The notes: generated by a model from the sequence alone, not told the origin. A DNA stretch of 64,000 nt from Photorhabdus luminescens subsp. luminescens (GCF_001083805.1 NZ_JXSK01000006.1:248001-312000), one strand, 5' to 3'; positions 1 to 9,079 are shown, numbered from the stretch's first letter. Translations and numbers: made by a program.

Positions 1-1
1 A

Positions 2-949
2 GATAGCGCGTATGTTTTGAAAGCGCCAATAGAAGACCTTAATTGGTTGATCACTTGCAATGTATCTTGGCAAAAGTTCGAAGAAGAACTTTTGTCCGAT
101 ATTAATGTTTTTCGTGATGCTGCGGCACGGTTAAGTGGAATCGCGGAGTATTATTCGACGTTATTACAGCATTTGTACCCAGAGACACGTATTGTGCCGG
201 CACGCGGTAAAGTCGACGATTCTCTTTCATTACAGCCTCTCATTGATCAAGTAATTATTCTCTTAAAGCAGTTTATTGGAGATAGATTATTAGCCTTTTA
301 TCTTCATGGTAGTGCTGCCCGAGGTGATATGCGAAGTGGTTCAGATATAGACTCTATCGCTATCGTGGATGAAGTCGATACCGTTATTCTTGAAGCAATC
401 CGCTTAACACAATCCAGGTTCAAGGATTTATCCATCTCCGTATATAGTGCATCGAATGTTCATCAATATCCTGGTTTCAGAACATATGCGCTCATCAATG
501 GAACTAAGCGTGTCTATGGTAATCTTGCTTTAGAAATGAAACCGTCATTGAAAGATGATATGTATGGCCTTATTAACAATCTATTTACTATAAGGCAAAT
601 AGCTCGTTCTTATCTGATTTCTGGTACATATGGACATCGGGCACATTATATGCTCGGACTGATGATGAAACTCACAGATCATGGTTGTTTACGCCCTTTG
701 CAAATCCTAAAAAGTGGTTTCTATCCAACTAAGAAAACGCAGGTTTTGGAATACTACAGAGACAATGAAATTCTCACTGACATTATTAAATATACGCAAA
801 ACCTAAAAGAATGTGAGAACACGTTAAAGCAAAAATTGCTTATTGGAAGTCGAACTGAATTAGAAAACTTATTCTATTTATTACTTGACGCATGTGAAAT
901 AGTGACAGAGAGATTACATATGGTACAGGTCGAGAAGTCAATTTCATAG
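2..949 (+). CDS. Nucleotidyltransferase-domain protein, 5' end cut by window
   Basis: The frame is open from the first bases of the window, so the gene probably begins upstream; a TTG at 17 is only the first start-like codon inside. Around residue 97 (counted from the TTG) there is a pol-beta type nucleotidyltransferase signature, HGSAARGD followed by SGSDID, which has the Gly-Ser and the metal-binding Asp-x-Asp expected of the family. The rest is helical and not recognisable, similar in layout to aminoglycoside nucleotidyltransferases and kanamycin-nucleotidyltransferase-like proteins. The substrate cannot be told. It lies 161 bp upstream of a citrate-synthase-like gene on the same strand, so it could be a tailoring or self-resistance enzyme of the following pathway, but it may also be an unrelated neighbour. 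Family confidence is good, role is open. Confidence 0.75.
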   Translation, partial: DSAYVLKAPIEDLNWLITCNVSWQKFEEELLSDINVFRDAAARLSGIAEYYSTLLQHLYPETRIVPARGKVDDSLSLQPLIDQVIILLKQFIGDRLLAFYLHGSAARGDMRSGSDIDSIAIVDEVDTVILEAIRLTQSRFKDLSISVYSASNVHQYPGFRTYALINGTKRVYGNLALEMKPSLKDDMYGLINNLFTIRQIARSYLISGTYGHRAHYMLGLMMKLTDHGCLRPLQILKSGFYPTKKTQVLEYYRDNEILTDIIKYTQNLKECENTLKQKLLIGSRTELENLFYLLLDACEIVTERLHMVQVEKSIS

Positions 950-1110
950 ACGGAATGATTCTGGTTATTTCAGCTAAGAATATTACGATGGATAAAATAT
1001 TAATTCGTATCTAAACATAGTCATTAGCTAGTGCAATAATTTAATTATTGTAATTCTATTTACACTAATGTGTCAGTTTAATGCACATATATTATTACGA
1101 GGAATAAAGT

Positions 1111-2322
1111 ATGACGTCTAAAATATTGGCAAGATCAATTAACGAGTTTTTTGAAGTACAACAATTATCAGACCAGATTATTCTCAAGCCAAATCGAAAA
1201 ATAAAGATGAAGATACTTGATGAAGGTTTAATGCAAACAGCCATCTGTAGAAGTAATATAGGTCGAATCGATGAAAAAGAGTTGAAGCTTGAGTACAGAG
1301 GCCATAATGTTCGAGATCTAGCAAATAACTATTCTTTTAGTGATGTTGTGTATCTTCTGATTACAGGGGAACTAAATTCAGAAGGAAGTGAAGAGTTTTT
1401 GGATATGCTCCATAATAATTACCTATCAGCACTCGAGCATATTGAAAAGTTAACACCTGTAATATTAGATACTACTCCCACTGATTTCCTTGCAATTGCA
1501 GTCCTATCTTCGCAGGGTAAATGGCTTGTTGACCGTTCTGTAAAAATAAAGGACGAACGTCTGATAATTACTGCATCTATTTTGGCAGTAATAGCTGCTG
1601 CTATTGCTATATATGTTCAAAAATATGCTATATCCGAACCTGTATTTAAAACTTTTTTCGATACTGAACGTCGTTTCTCTGCAAACTTTTTAGCAACATG
1701 CTTTGGGCAACCATGCGACGAGATCGCAGAAGAAATGCTAAACAAGTTTTTAATTCTTCATGCAGAACATGGTCTGAATTGCTCAACTGCAACCGTTAGA
1801 GCTGTAGCAAGTTCCGGCGCAGATCCATTTAATGCTGTAGCTGCGGGTATTTGCGCATTTAGCGGCCCTCTTCATGGAGGTGCGAGTGAGAAAGTTGGTT
1901 TAATGATCGATGATATACATGACAATTCTGAAAATATTAGTACTTTTATTGATGAACTAGTAGAAAGAAAGCAACGTCTTATGGGATTTGGCCATCGAAT
2001 TTACAAACAACCAGACCCTCGAGCTTCTTACATGAGCGATATTCTTATCAAACAGAAGGCAAAATTCGATGTTATTTCTTCCTATGTAAATATTTCACAG
2101 GAACTTGCATCGGAAGTATCGAAAAGGCCGTATTTTTCGCAACGGGGATTATACCCAAACCCGGATCTATTTAATGGGTTGCTACTTCGTAGAGCTGGTT
2201 TCAAGTCGCACATGAATACTGCTCTCCTTTGCTTTAGCCGTGCTGCTGGTTGGTTGGCTCATTACTATGACAGTATTGACAGTAAAGCGCCAATTCTGCG
2301 ACCACAGGAGCTATATTTATGA
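1111..2322 (+). CDS. Citrate synthase-like enzyme (403 aa)
   Basis: All the citrate synthase landmarks are present: HAEHGLNCSTATVR (first catalytic His region), GPLHGGA (second catalytic His), and GFGHRIYKQPDPRA (third catalytic residue, Asp, plus the Arg of the active site). The C-terminus (RRAGF, then AAGWLAHYYD) also follows the family. Length is close to the usual 370-430 residues. Members condense an acyl-CoA with oxaloacetate or another 2-oxoacid. Family sequence alone does not say whether the substrate is acetyl-, propionyl- or a longer acyl-CoA. A GAGGA ribosome-binding site lies 7 bases before the ATG. The gene overlaps the next by four bases (ATGA) and sits in an operon with an acyl-CoA ligase and an oxidoreductase, which argues for an alkylcitrate-type secondary pathway rather than the TCA cycle (inference). 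The hydrophobic stretch around residues 151-168 is unusually strong. Confidence 0.85.
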   Translation: MTSKILARSINEFFEVQQLSDQIILKPNRKIKMKILDEGLMQTAICRSNIGRIDEKELKLEYRGHNVRDLANNYSFSDVVYLLITGELNSEGSEEFLDMLHNNYLSALEHIEKLTPVILDTTPTDFLAIAVLSSQGKWLVDRSVKIKDERLIITASILAVIAAAIAIYVQKYAISEPVFKTFFDTERRFSANFLATCFGQPCDEIAEEMLNKFLILHAEHGLNCSTATVRAVASSGADPFNAVAAGICAFSGPLHGGASEKVGLMIDDIHDNSENISTFIDELVERKQRLMGFGHRIYKQPDPRASYMSDILIKQKAKFDVISSYVNISQELASEVSKRPYFSQRGLYPNPDLFNGLLLRRAGFKSHMNTALLCFSRAAGWLAHYYDSIDSKAPILRPQELYL

Positions 2323-3683
2323 AAACAAAGCATAAACTAGTACGGAAATTAATCGTATTTGGATGTGGTCCTCATTTTTTAAATAGATATTTAGATGTTC
2401 TGTTGGAGTACCGCGATACCATTGAGGTTATGCTTATAGTTGACTTGAAATGCCGAGAAATGAAAATTCGCTGTGCATTAGATGAGAAAGGATTAAAGCC
2501 CAGAGCATACTTATTTCTTGATGAACAATACAGAAATTATCCAGATTCAGACGAAATTTACAGGTTACTTTCTGCAATTCCAGAAGCCCATCAAGCTGAT
2601 GCTGTTATAGTGAGTACTGAACCAAAAGCTCATAAAGTATATGCTTTATGGGCAGCTGAAAATGGATTGAACGTGTTCATGGATAAACCAATAACCGCTC
2701 CTTATTCATCAAACGCGGAAAATTTAATAGTAGATTTCGCAGAACTATTGACTGCTTCGAGAAAAACCAACAGTAGATTTGTAATCAGTTGTGAACGTCG
2801 AATGCAATTTGGATATAGATATGTGGAAAAGTTTTTAACTGAATTCATGAGTTCATTCCAAATACCTATCACATCAATGCATGTTCATTTTGGTGGCGGG
2901 TGGTGGGTAATTCCATCGGAAATGCTCAATTTGGAAAACCATCCGCTTAAATACGGTTATGGAGTATTATTTTATTCTGGGTATCATTATTTAGATCTGG
3001 TTGCTCGCTTTGCACTCTACAATAAAAAAATACAGGATATAGACCTCTTGAAACCACATGTCAAAACAATGGTAGTACGCCCAAATGCTCTGGCGGAAGC
3101 TCTACCATTTACGACTTATTCACATGCCCTTAAGAAAGAGGATAAAAGTCAAGATCAAATTGCACGCCAATTGTCGGACTATGGTGAATTAGACTTTTCA
3201 GTAATAGGAAATTATTCCCAAGGTATTCAACATCGAATGTTTTTCAGTATGGATTTGATGGAAACAACCTTAACTGGAAGGATAATGCCGGATAGTATTC
3301 CAAGCGATGGACGAATACGACAGGAAATCGTAAATATTCACTTGGGGCGCTTTTGCTCAATTAGTATCGTATCGAATTCTTTCCGGAAATTGACAGAAGG
3401 TGACACGATACCGGAAGATTTCAGCATAACGATTGCTACCCACCCAATGTTTACCCGGAGGGGGGAACAGACTGTGTTACGAATCAACCGCAAAGATCTA
3501 TCACAGTTAAATCCAAGCCTCCCTCTATGCGCGGGCTTGAATGTCCACGCAAGAAAAGAGCAGCTTCGCGATTTTTTAAGTGGTGGAGATGCGAACTCAG
3601 AGTTATCAACTCACGAAAATTCAGTTGCATTGCTTGCTGCGGTTTATGAACAGGTCTCTAAGACAAACATAGTTCCTCAATAG
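2319..3683 (+). CDS. Gfo/Idh/MocA-family oxidoreductase (454 aa)
   Basis: The N-terminus has a Rossmann-type start (VFGCGPHF) and, near residue 128, the motif NVFMDKPI, the counterpart of the family's EKP motif whose Lys acts in catalysis. VSTEPKAHKVYALWAAENG just before it is the usual nicotinamide-binding strand-helix. The C-terminal part (GYGVLFYSGYHYLDLVARF) resembles the family's substrate-binding sheet and keeps a His-rich GYHYLD. Enzymes of this family are NAD(P)-dependent dehydrogenases or reductases of sugars, cyclitols and other hydroxy compounds. The ATG overlaps the stop of the citrate-synthase-like gene, so translation is probably coupled and the two products are likely to act in one pathway. 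The exact reaction is not predictable. Confidence 0.8.
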   Translation: MKTKHKLVRKLIVFGCGPHFLNRYLDVLLEYRDTIEVMLIVDLKCREMKIRCALDEKGLKPRAYLFLDEQYRNYPDSDEIYRLLSAIPEAHQADAVIVSTEPKAHKVYALWAAENGLNVFMDKPITAPYSSNAENLIVDFAELLTASRKTNSRFVISCERRMQFGYRYVEKFLTEFMSSFQIPITSMHVHFGGGWWVIPSEMLNLENHPLKYGYGVLFYSGYHYLDLVARFALYNKKIQDIDLLKPHVKTMVVRPNALAEALPFTTYSHALKKEDKSQDQIARQLSDYGELDFSVIGNYSQGIQHRMFFSMDLMETTLTGRIMPDSIPSDGRIRQEIVNIHLGRFCSISIVSNSFRKLTEGDTIPEDFSITIATHPMFTRRGEQTVLRINRKDLSQLNPSLPLCAGLNVHARKEQLRDFLSGGDANSELSTHENSVALLAAVYEQVSKTNIVPQ

Positions 3684-3702
3684 CTCAAGTAGAGGCCGAG
3701 TT

Positions 3703-4875
3703 ATGAACGGAAAATTAGATCTGCTACCTTTTACTACATTTGTTCAAGGTTTCCTTTTTTGGGCCGCAGCTACTGCGGCCGTGGGTTATATACCTTTGCT
3801 TGTAGAAACGACGAATTTTTCCACAACACAAGCAGCCGTCTTCCTATCGGGAACTGCTATTGGAAGAATGGTATTCCAGCCTATTATGGGGCAATTTATC
3901 TCGCCTAAAAACTGTTTACAGGTATATGCCGGTGCATTAATTGGACTTATGTCTTGTAGCATCTGTTTATTCCTTTTTAGCAACCCTGTTAGTTTACTAT
4001 TGTGTTCTAGGCTGCTGGAAGGGGCTTTTTTTTCAGGATTCATTATCTCCTGGCGAACACAGCTTAATAGATTTTCCCAATCTCCGAATTTTGAGTCGGT
4101 GAATGATAGCTATGTTATTTCCCAAAATGCTGGGCGTTTAGCAGGTCCAATGGCTGGTGGGATTATCGTTGCGAAGTTTGACCTTTATAGTGTTTTCTTA
4201 TTCTCAGCAATTCTGTATTCCTTGTGTCTGATAATATTGCCCCAAAAAACTACTATCACATCTACTGACAATCATAGCCGTGAACATATTCGGATAACGT
4301 ACGCTCAGCTCTTTAGTCGTAATTGGAGGCTACTCCTGGTTCACCATCTAGAATTTATGTGTCTTGGTTTATGGTTAGCCTCATGGCCTATCTTTGCTGT
4401 ATATGCTAGTGGATTCAGCCCAACAGAGGTTGGCTATTCGTTTGCTATTGCAGCTGCGGGAGGTTTTTTGGTTTTACCATTGCGTAAGCTGTTACGAAAA
4501 ACAGCTTTAAAGGTACGATTTGTCATCTCTCTTGTACTTTTGTTTTTGCAACCGAGCGGTGCTCTTTTGATATCAGCTCACTTAGGTCTTTGGATAATGT
4601 TACTATTGGGGGGGCTTGGTAGTACCATTTATTTCACTGCCTTTCATCAGTTTATATCGAAGACTTATCCTGTTGAACAAATTCCTGCAATTTATGGATT
4701 CTTGGGCACAAGCACATTTTTAGCTTAAGCGATCGGCCAAGCTGTAACACCATATGCTCAGCAATTTGGCGGAATCGATGCACCAATTGTTATCGACGCT
4801 ATATTGCTTCTTATCATGATATTAATCGCTTTTAGAGTATATAAAAAAGGGAGTGAAAAATATGATTTGTTCTAA
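3703..4875 (+). pseudogene. MFS transporter interrupted by an in-frame TAA at 4726-4728
   Basis: An AGAGG ribosome-binding site precedes the ATG at 3703. The product has the alternating hydrophobic segments of a major facilitator protein and would be an exporter or importer for the operon's product. The frame is stopped by TAA at 4726-4728 after 341 residues, but the very same frame continues for 48 further codons to a stop at 4873-4875. That extension includes AIGQAVTPYAQQFGG and a final hydrophobic helix (IVIDAILLLIMILIAF). The full 390-codon length matches a 12-helix MFS protein. A single C-to-T change (CAA to TAA) would explain the lesion. The last helix is lost from the truncated form, so function is doubtful. 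The restored end overlaps the start of the next gene by 14 bases, normal for an operon. Confidence 0.8.
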
Positions 4876-6472
4876 TTCCTTCTTAAGTGAATATGATGGT
4901 GTCGCACTTTCCCCTATTTCATTTCTAAGACGAGCAGTACTGAGTAACGGAGATGATATTGCTGTAATAGATGGAGAATATTGTTGGACTTGGAGCCAAT
5001 ATGCATCTCGGTGTGAAAGGCTTGCAATAGCTCTGAAAAAAATTGGCGTTTGTAAAGAAACAGTGGTGTCTGCGCTTCTACCCAATATACACGAACTTCT
5101 TGAATTACATTTTGCAGTTCCAATGGCAGGTGGTATTTTGAATGCGCTCAGTACTCGAACGGACTCAAATACTTTAAATTTTATATTTAAAAAACTTAAT
5201 CCTAAGGTATTGTTCATTGATAGAACCTTTATTTCACTGTTAGATGATGTTTCCCTAGACAAACAAGTAAAGATAATTGTTGTTGATGTGGATGGTGTAG
5301 TCATTTCGGAATCAATTTTTGACCGAGAATTTATTCAATATGAATCGCTGATAACTACGCACAAATTGGGAGAGTTGTCTTTTTCTCTGCGCGATGAACA
5401 ACAAGCGATCAGCATAAATGTAACTTCAGGAACAAGTGGACAACCTAAACTTATTGTTTATTCTCACCGTGGCGTGTTTCTCAATGCCGTTTCTAATGTT
5501 TTGGATTGGGATATACCAAAGCAACCGATATTTTTATGGACGTTACCAATGTTTCACTGTAACGGGTGGTGTTTTCCGTGGGCTATTACCGCTCGAGGAG
5601 GTACGCACATCTGTATGCGTAAGTTTGACGCAGAAGAAGCGGTATTGTTAATGCAGAAACATAAGGTAACACATTATTGTGGAGCGCCTATTGTCCATTG
5701 CGCACTAGGGACTATTGCTCGGAAACAAGGGCTGCATTTTGAGGAGAAAATTCATGGATTAGTTGCAGGTGCGCCTCCTACAGAGATGATGTTTTCTCTA
5801 TTAGATTCCATTGGAATAGCAGTAACACAAGTATATGGTATGACTGAGACATATGGGCCTGTTGTTGTGTGTGAAGAAAAGAGCGATTGGGAGAAACTCC
5901 CTAAATCTGTAAGAATATCCAAAAGGATGCGTCAGGGCATTGTCTCAAATTTGCAAGGTCAAGTTTGTGTTCTTGAGGAAAATACGGGACTACAGGTGCC
6001 TTTTGATGGAAAGACTGTTGGTGAACTTGTAATTCGTGGAAATATGGTTGCATCTTATGATCCAGATCGGCATGTGACTTTTGATACAGCAAGTAAATGG
6101 CTTTTTACGGGGGATTTGGCTGTCGTTGAAGATGACGGCTATATTAGAATTATAGACAGAAAAAAAGATATTATTATTTCTGGTGGTGAGAATATTTCTA
6201 GTCTGGAACTAGAAAATGTACTGTCAAACTATCCCGGTGTTTTAGCTGCCGCCGTTGTAGCAAAGCCAGATTCACATTGGGGTGAAGTACCGTATGCATT
6301 TATAGAGCTCGAAGAAACTTCATCTGTTACAGAGTATGAATTGAATAATTATATTTGTACGGTAATAGCACGGTATAAGCGTCCTAAGGGATATACTTTT
6401 TTAACCTTACCTAGAAATGCAAGTGGAAAAATCATAAAAGAGCAATTGAGACAATTGATTAGTAATTCCTGA
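4862..6472 (+). CDS. AMP-dependent acyl-CoA synthetase/ligase (ANL superfamily)
   Basis: The adenylation core motifs are clear: NVTSGTSGQPK (phosphate-binding loop), VYGMTETYGP, WLFTGDLAVVEDDGYI with the ATP-ribose-binding Asp, RIIDRKKDIIISGGENIS (hinge), and PRNASGKI with the catalytic Lys near the C-terminus. There is no carrier domain. The WTLPMFHCNGW region is typical of short- and medium-chain acyl-CoA ligases. I prefer the ATG at 4862 (GGGAG eight bases upstream) over the GTG at 4853, which lies inside the ribosome-binding site. It is the last gene of the group and is followed directly by a hairpin. It would supply the acyl-CoA for the citrate-synthase-like enzyme (inference). An adenylating enzyme acting on a free acid for another acceptor is the alternative. 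Confidence 0.85.
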   Translation: MICSNSFLSEYDGVALSPISFLRRAVLSNGDDIAVIDGEYCWTWSQYASRCERLAIALKKIGVCKETVVSALLPNIHELLELHFAVPMAGGILNALSTRTDSNTLNFIFKKLNPKVLFIDRTFISLLDDVSLDKQVKIIVVDVDGVVISESIFDREFIQYESLITTHKLGELSFSLRDEQQAISINVTSGTSGQPKLIVYSHRGVFLNAVSNVLDWDIPKQPIFLWTLPMFHCNGWCFPWAITARGGTHICMRKFDAEEAVLLMQKHKVTHYCGAPIVHCALGTIARKQGLHFEEKIHGLVAGAPPTEMMFSLLDSIGIAVTQVYGMTETYGPVVVCEEKSDWEKLPKSVRISKRMRQGIVSNLQGQVCVLEENTGLQVPFDGKTVGELVIRGNMVASYDPDRHVTFDTASKWLFTGDLAVVEDDGYIRIIDRKKDIIISGGENISSLELENVLSNYPGVLAAAVVAKPDSHWGEVPYAFIELEETSSVTEYELNNYICTVIARYKRPKGYTFLTLPRNASGKIIKEQLRQLISNS

Positions 6473-6492
6473 GATCCCGATGTTGGGATCTC
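6471..6492 (+). terminator. Hairpin terminator after the acyl-CoA ligase
   Basis: Perfect 8-bp inverted repeat GAGATCCC / GGGATCTC with a 6-base loop, overlapping the ligase stop codon. The following sequence is AT-rich rather than a clean T run, so termination strength is uncertain. It also lies at the end of the convergent rpn array and may serve both directions. Confidence 0.65.
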
Positions 6493-6545
6493 GTATTATG
6501 ATTATATAGCCAACGCCCTTAATGGGATTCTTACTAGTGCCAGAA

Positions 6546-6815
6546 TTAGTGGCGAATTTGCGCCAATTCGTCTTCGGAAAGACCGGTCATTTTCATAACG
6601 GTCGTGCGATCAAGACCACTAGCCAACATAGTGCGGGCAATCTTAATCGCTTCCTCTTTACGGCCTTTTTGTTCGCCCAGCTGTATACCTTTCTGTACAC
6701 CCAGCTGTATACCTTTCTGTTCACCCAGCTGTATACCTCTCTGTTCACCCAGCTGTATACCTTTCTGAATCCCGCGTTGTTCGCCTTCAAGGCGCAGTTT
6801 TTCAGCGATAGTCAT
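6546..6815 (-). CDS. Internal RpnS-type antitoxin of copy 1 (89 aa)
   Basis: An in-frame ATG at 6815 (reading MTIAEKLRLEGEQRG) has a TGAGGA Shine-Dalgarno seven bases upstream (complement of 6823-6828), better than that of the full-length start. The product would be the C-terminal tail with the four 8-residue repeats. In E. coli such internal products (RpnS) dimerise through the repeat-bearing helix and block the full-length nuclease. The start is inferred here from sequence only. Confidence 0.55.
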   Translation of the reverse strand: MTIAEKLRLEGEQRGIQKGIQLGEQRGIQLGEQKGIQLGVQKGIQLGEQKGRKEEAIKIARTMLASGLDRTTVMKMTGLSEDELAQIRH

Positions 6816-7544
6816 CAGAGCTTCCTCATGCTGTGGCATGCGTAATGCCAGAGTATTCAACAAAGCAGTCGGGTCGTGGGATTCTCCCGCCTGCAACATG
6901 TAGTTTATCACAGAAACCAGTTGTTCCTGAGTGGTGTATCCTTCAAGCAATAATGTGACCAATTGCTCAAGAAAATCAGCCAGGTCGCGCTGCCGAATAT
7001 GTTTCTGTAGCAGCTCAAGCACGGCCATTCGTCGGTGTTTCATGATTTCGTCATCGGCAATGACGGTGATATCCACCAGCGGGAAATCTTTACTGTAGAG
7101 TTCGCTGGCCAGCTCAGGGTCATCAAACTCCTGCAACCAGCTCATTGAATATGGATATGGACTGACTTTTCCTTGGTAGAATAATATCGGTATTACCAGA
7201 GGTAGCGTTTTATGACCAGCATCAAGATGACGTTGCATCGCAGCGATCGCATAGCGTAGCAGCCGAAACGCCATATGCTTATCCGGTGAACTCTGATGCT
7301 CAATCAGGCAATACACGTAGCCATCACCCTTACCTGCTTTCAACGAATACAATACGTCACTGTAGTACGGTCGAAGATCGTCTTCGATAAAACTTCCTGA
7401 CGCTAGTTGCAGCGTTTCCAGATCACACACTTCGAGTAGCGCCGGTGGTAGATGAAATTGCAGAAAATCCCTGGCGGTATCCGGATGTGTCAAGAACTGC
7501 TTAAAAATAGCATCATGCAATGTAGGCGTGGTGTTTTTCTTCAT
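6546..7544 (-). CDS. Rpn-family nuclease, copy 1 (332 aa, four repeats)
   Basis: Recombination-promoting nuclease / Transposase_31 (YhgA-like) protein. The PD-(D/E)XK core is visible as YYSDVLYSLKAG followed by YVYCLIEHQSSPDKHMAFRL, with the Asp of SDVLY and the Glu-x-Gln of EHQS as catalytic candidates. The family was first listed as transposases; E. coli members are DNA nucleases, and they are reported to work as anti-phage toxins held in check by a short C-terminal protein translated from inside the same gene. The C-terminal third carries four 8-residue repeats of the type GIQLGEQK, then a conserved tail ending TGLSEDELAQIRH. A weak AGGA lies upstream of the ATG. Copy 1 differs from the others at a few residues (LLEVCD, ADFLEQ). 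Confidence 0.9.
   Translation of the reverse strand: MKKNTTPTLHDAIFKQFLTHPDTARDFLQFHLPPALLEVCDLETLQLASGSFIEDDLRPYYSDVLYSLKAGKGDGYVYCLIEHQSSPDKHMAFRLLRYAIAAMQRHLDAGHKTLPLVIPILFYQGKVSPYPYSMSWLQEFDDPELASELYSKDFPLVDITVIADDEIMKHRRMAVLELLQKHIRQRDLADFLEQLVTLLLEGYTTQEQLVSVINYMLQAGESHDPTALLNTLALRMPQHEEALMTIAEKLRLEGEQRGIQKGIQLGEQRGIQLGEQKGIQLGVQKGIQLGEQKGRKEEAIKIARTMLASGLDRTTVMKMTGLSEDELAQIRH
6681..6776 (-). repeat. 24-bp coding minisatellite in rpn copy 1, four units
   Basis: Four units of 24 bp (type CTGTATACCTTTCTG plus TTCACCCAG on the + strand), the last one degenerate. Each adds eight residues (GIQLGEQK type), so gain or loss of a unit keeps the frame. Confidence 0.9.
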
Positions 7545-7630
7545 CGTTCATCATATCCTAAAACTCCAAGCTCAACTTTAACACACCCTACAGATGTTCA
7601 CATGGGGGGCTATTTTATTAACCTTTCCAA

Positions 7631-7660
7631 TAAAAAAGCGTTAGCTGCTATAGCCAACGC
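7631..7660 (-). terminator. Rho-independent terminator of rpn copy 2
   Basis: On the - strand, GCGTTGGC and GCTAACGC pair (one G-T) around a 7-base loop and are followed by TTTTTTA. It lies 30 bp past the stop of rpn copy 2, so each gene in the array is its own transcription unit. Confidence 0.85.
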
Positions 7661-7689
7661 CCTTAATGGGATTCTTGCTGGTGCCAAAA

Positions 7690-8007
7690 TTAGTGGCGAA
7701 TTTGCGCCAGTTCGTCTTCGGAAAGGCCAGTCATTTTCATAACGGTAGTGCGATCAAGGCCATTAGCCAACATAGTGCGGGCAATCTTAATCGCTTCCTC
7801 TTTACGGCCTTTTTGTTCGCCCAGCTGTATACCTTTCTGTACACCCAGCTGTATACCTCTCTGTTCACCCAGCTGTATACCTTTCTGTACACCCAGCTGT
7901 ATACCTTTCTGTTCACCCAGCTGTATACCTCTTTGTTCACCCAGCTGTATACCTTTCTGAATCCCGCGTTGTTCGCCTTCAAGGCGCAGTTTTTCAGCGA
8001 TAGTCAT
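7690..8007 (-). CDS. Internal RpnS-type antitoxin of copy 2 (105 aa)
   Basis: In-frame ATG at 8007 with TGAGGA upstream (complement of 8015-8020), at the same codon as in copy 1, 243 codons after the full-length start. It would include all six repeats and so give the longest dimerisation helix of the four. Confidence 0.55.
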   Translation of the reverse strand: MTIAEKLRLEGEQRGIQKGIQLGEQRGIQLGEQKGIQLGVQKGIQLGEQRGIQLGVQKGIQLGEQKGRKEEAIKIARTMLANGLDRTTVMKMTGLSEDELAQIRH

Positions 8008-8736
8008 CAGAGCTTCCTCATGCTGTGGCATGCGTAATGCCAGAGTATTCAACAAAGCAGTCGGGTCGTGGGATTCTCCCGCCTGCAACATGTAGTTGAT
8101 CACAGAAACCAGTTGTTCCTGAGTAGTGTATCCTTCAAGTAATAATGTGACCAATTGCTCAAGCAAATCAGCCAGGTCGCGCTGCCGAATATGTTTCTGT
8201 AGCAGCTCGAGCACGGCCACTCGTCTGTGCTTCATGATTTCGTCGTCGGCAATGACGGTGATATCCACCAACGGGAAATCTTTACTGTAGAGTTCGCTGG
8301 CTAGCTCAGGGTCATCAAACTCCTGCAACCAGCTCATTGAGTAGGGATATGGACTGACTTTTCCTTGGTAGAATAATATCGGTATTACCAGAGGTAGCGT
8401 TTTATGACCAGCATCAAGATGACGTTGCATCGCAGCGATCGCGTAACGTAGCAGCCGAAACGCCATATGCTTATCCGGTGAACTCTGATGCTCAATCAGG
8501 CAATACACGTAGCCGTCACCCTTACCTGCTTTCAACGAATACAACACGTCGCTGTAGTACGGTCGAAGATCGTCTTCGATAAAACTCCCTGACGCCAGCT
8601 GTAGCGTTTCCAGATCACACACTTTGAGTAACGCCGGCGGTAGATGAAATTGCAGAAAATCCCTGGCGGTATCCGGATGTGTCAAGAACTGCTTAAAAAT
8701 AGCATCATGCAATGTAGGCGTGGTGTTCTTCTTCAT
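7690..8736 (-). CDS. Rpn-family nuclease, copy 2 (348 aa, six repeats)
   Basis: Same family and core residues as the other copies (SDVLY, EHQS). This is the longest member because it has six 8-residue repeats; two of them read GIQLGVQK, a variant also found once in copy 1. N-terminal nuclease sequence is almost identical to copies 3 and 4 (LLKVCD, ADLLEQ). It is separated from copy 1 by a spacer that contains its own terminator and the promoter region of copy 1. The varying tail is the part expected to determine which antitoxin pairs with which nuclease (inference from the known family). Confidence 0.9.
   Translation of the reverse strand: MKKNTTPTLHDAIFKQFLTHPDTARDFLQFHLPPALLKVCDLETLQLASGSFIEDDLRPYYSDVLYSLKAGKGDGYVYCLIEHQSSPDKHMAFRLLRYAIAAMQRHLDAGHKTLPLVIPILFYQGKVSPYPYSMSWLQEFDDPELASELYSKDFPLVDITVIADDEIMKHRRVAVLELLQKHIRQRDLADLLEQLVTLLLEGYTTQEQLVSVINYMLQAGESHDPTALLNTLALRMPQHEEALMTIAEKLRLEGEQRGIQKGIQLGEQRGIQLGEQKGIQLGVQKGIQLGEQRGIQLGVQKGIQLGEQKGRKEEAIKIARTMLANGLDRTTVMKMTGLSEDELAQIRH
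7825..7968 (-). repeat. 24-bp coding minisatellite in rpn copy 2, six units
   Basis: Six 24-bp units in the same frame as in copy 1. The alternating order of E/V and K/R variants suggests that a two-unit block was duplicated. Confidence 0.9.
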
Positions 8737-8822
8737 CGTTCATCATATCCTAAAACTCCAAGCTCAACTTTAACACACCCTACAGATGTTCACATAGGGG
8801 GCTATTTTATTAACCTTTCCAA

Positions 8823-8852
8823 TAAAAAAGCGTTAGCTGCTATAGCCAACGC
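8823..8852 (-). terminator. Rho-independent terminator of rpn copy 3
   Basis: Same hairpin plus T run as at 7631-7660, 30 bp past the stop of copy 3 on the - strand. Confidence 0.85.
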
Positions 8853-8881
8853 CCTTAATGGGATTCTTACTGGTGCCGGAA

Positions 8882-9079
8882 TTAGTGGCGAATTTGCGCC
8901 AGTTCGTCTTCGGAAAGACCGGTCATTTTCATAACGGTCGTGCGATCAAGACCATTAACCAACATAGTGCGGGCAATCTTAATCGCTTCCTCTTTACGGC
9001 CTTTCTGTTCACCCAGCTGTATACCTTTCTGAATCCCGCGTTGTTCGCCTTCAAGGCGCAGTTTTTCAGCAATAGTCAT
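8882..9079 (-). CDS. Internal RpnS-type antitoxin of copy 3 (65 aa)
   Basis: In-frame ATG at 9079 preceded by the same TGAGGA element, 243 codons after the full-length start. Carries a single 8-residue unit. Confidence 0.55.
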   Translation of the reverse strand: MTIAEKLRLEGEQRGIQKGIQLGEQKGRKEEAIKIARTMLVNGLDRTTVMKMTGLSEDELAQIRH

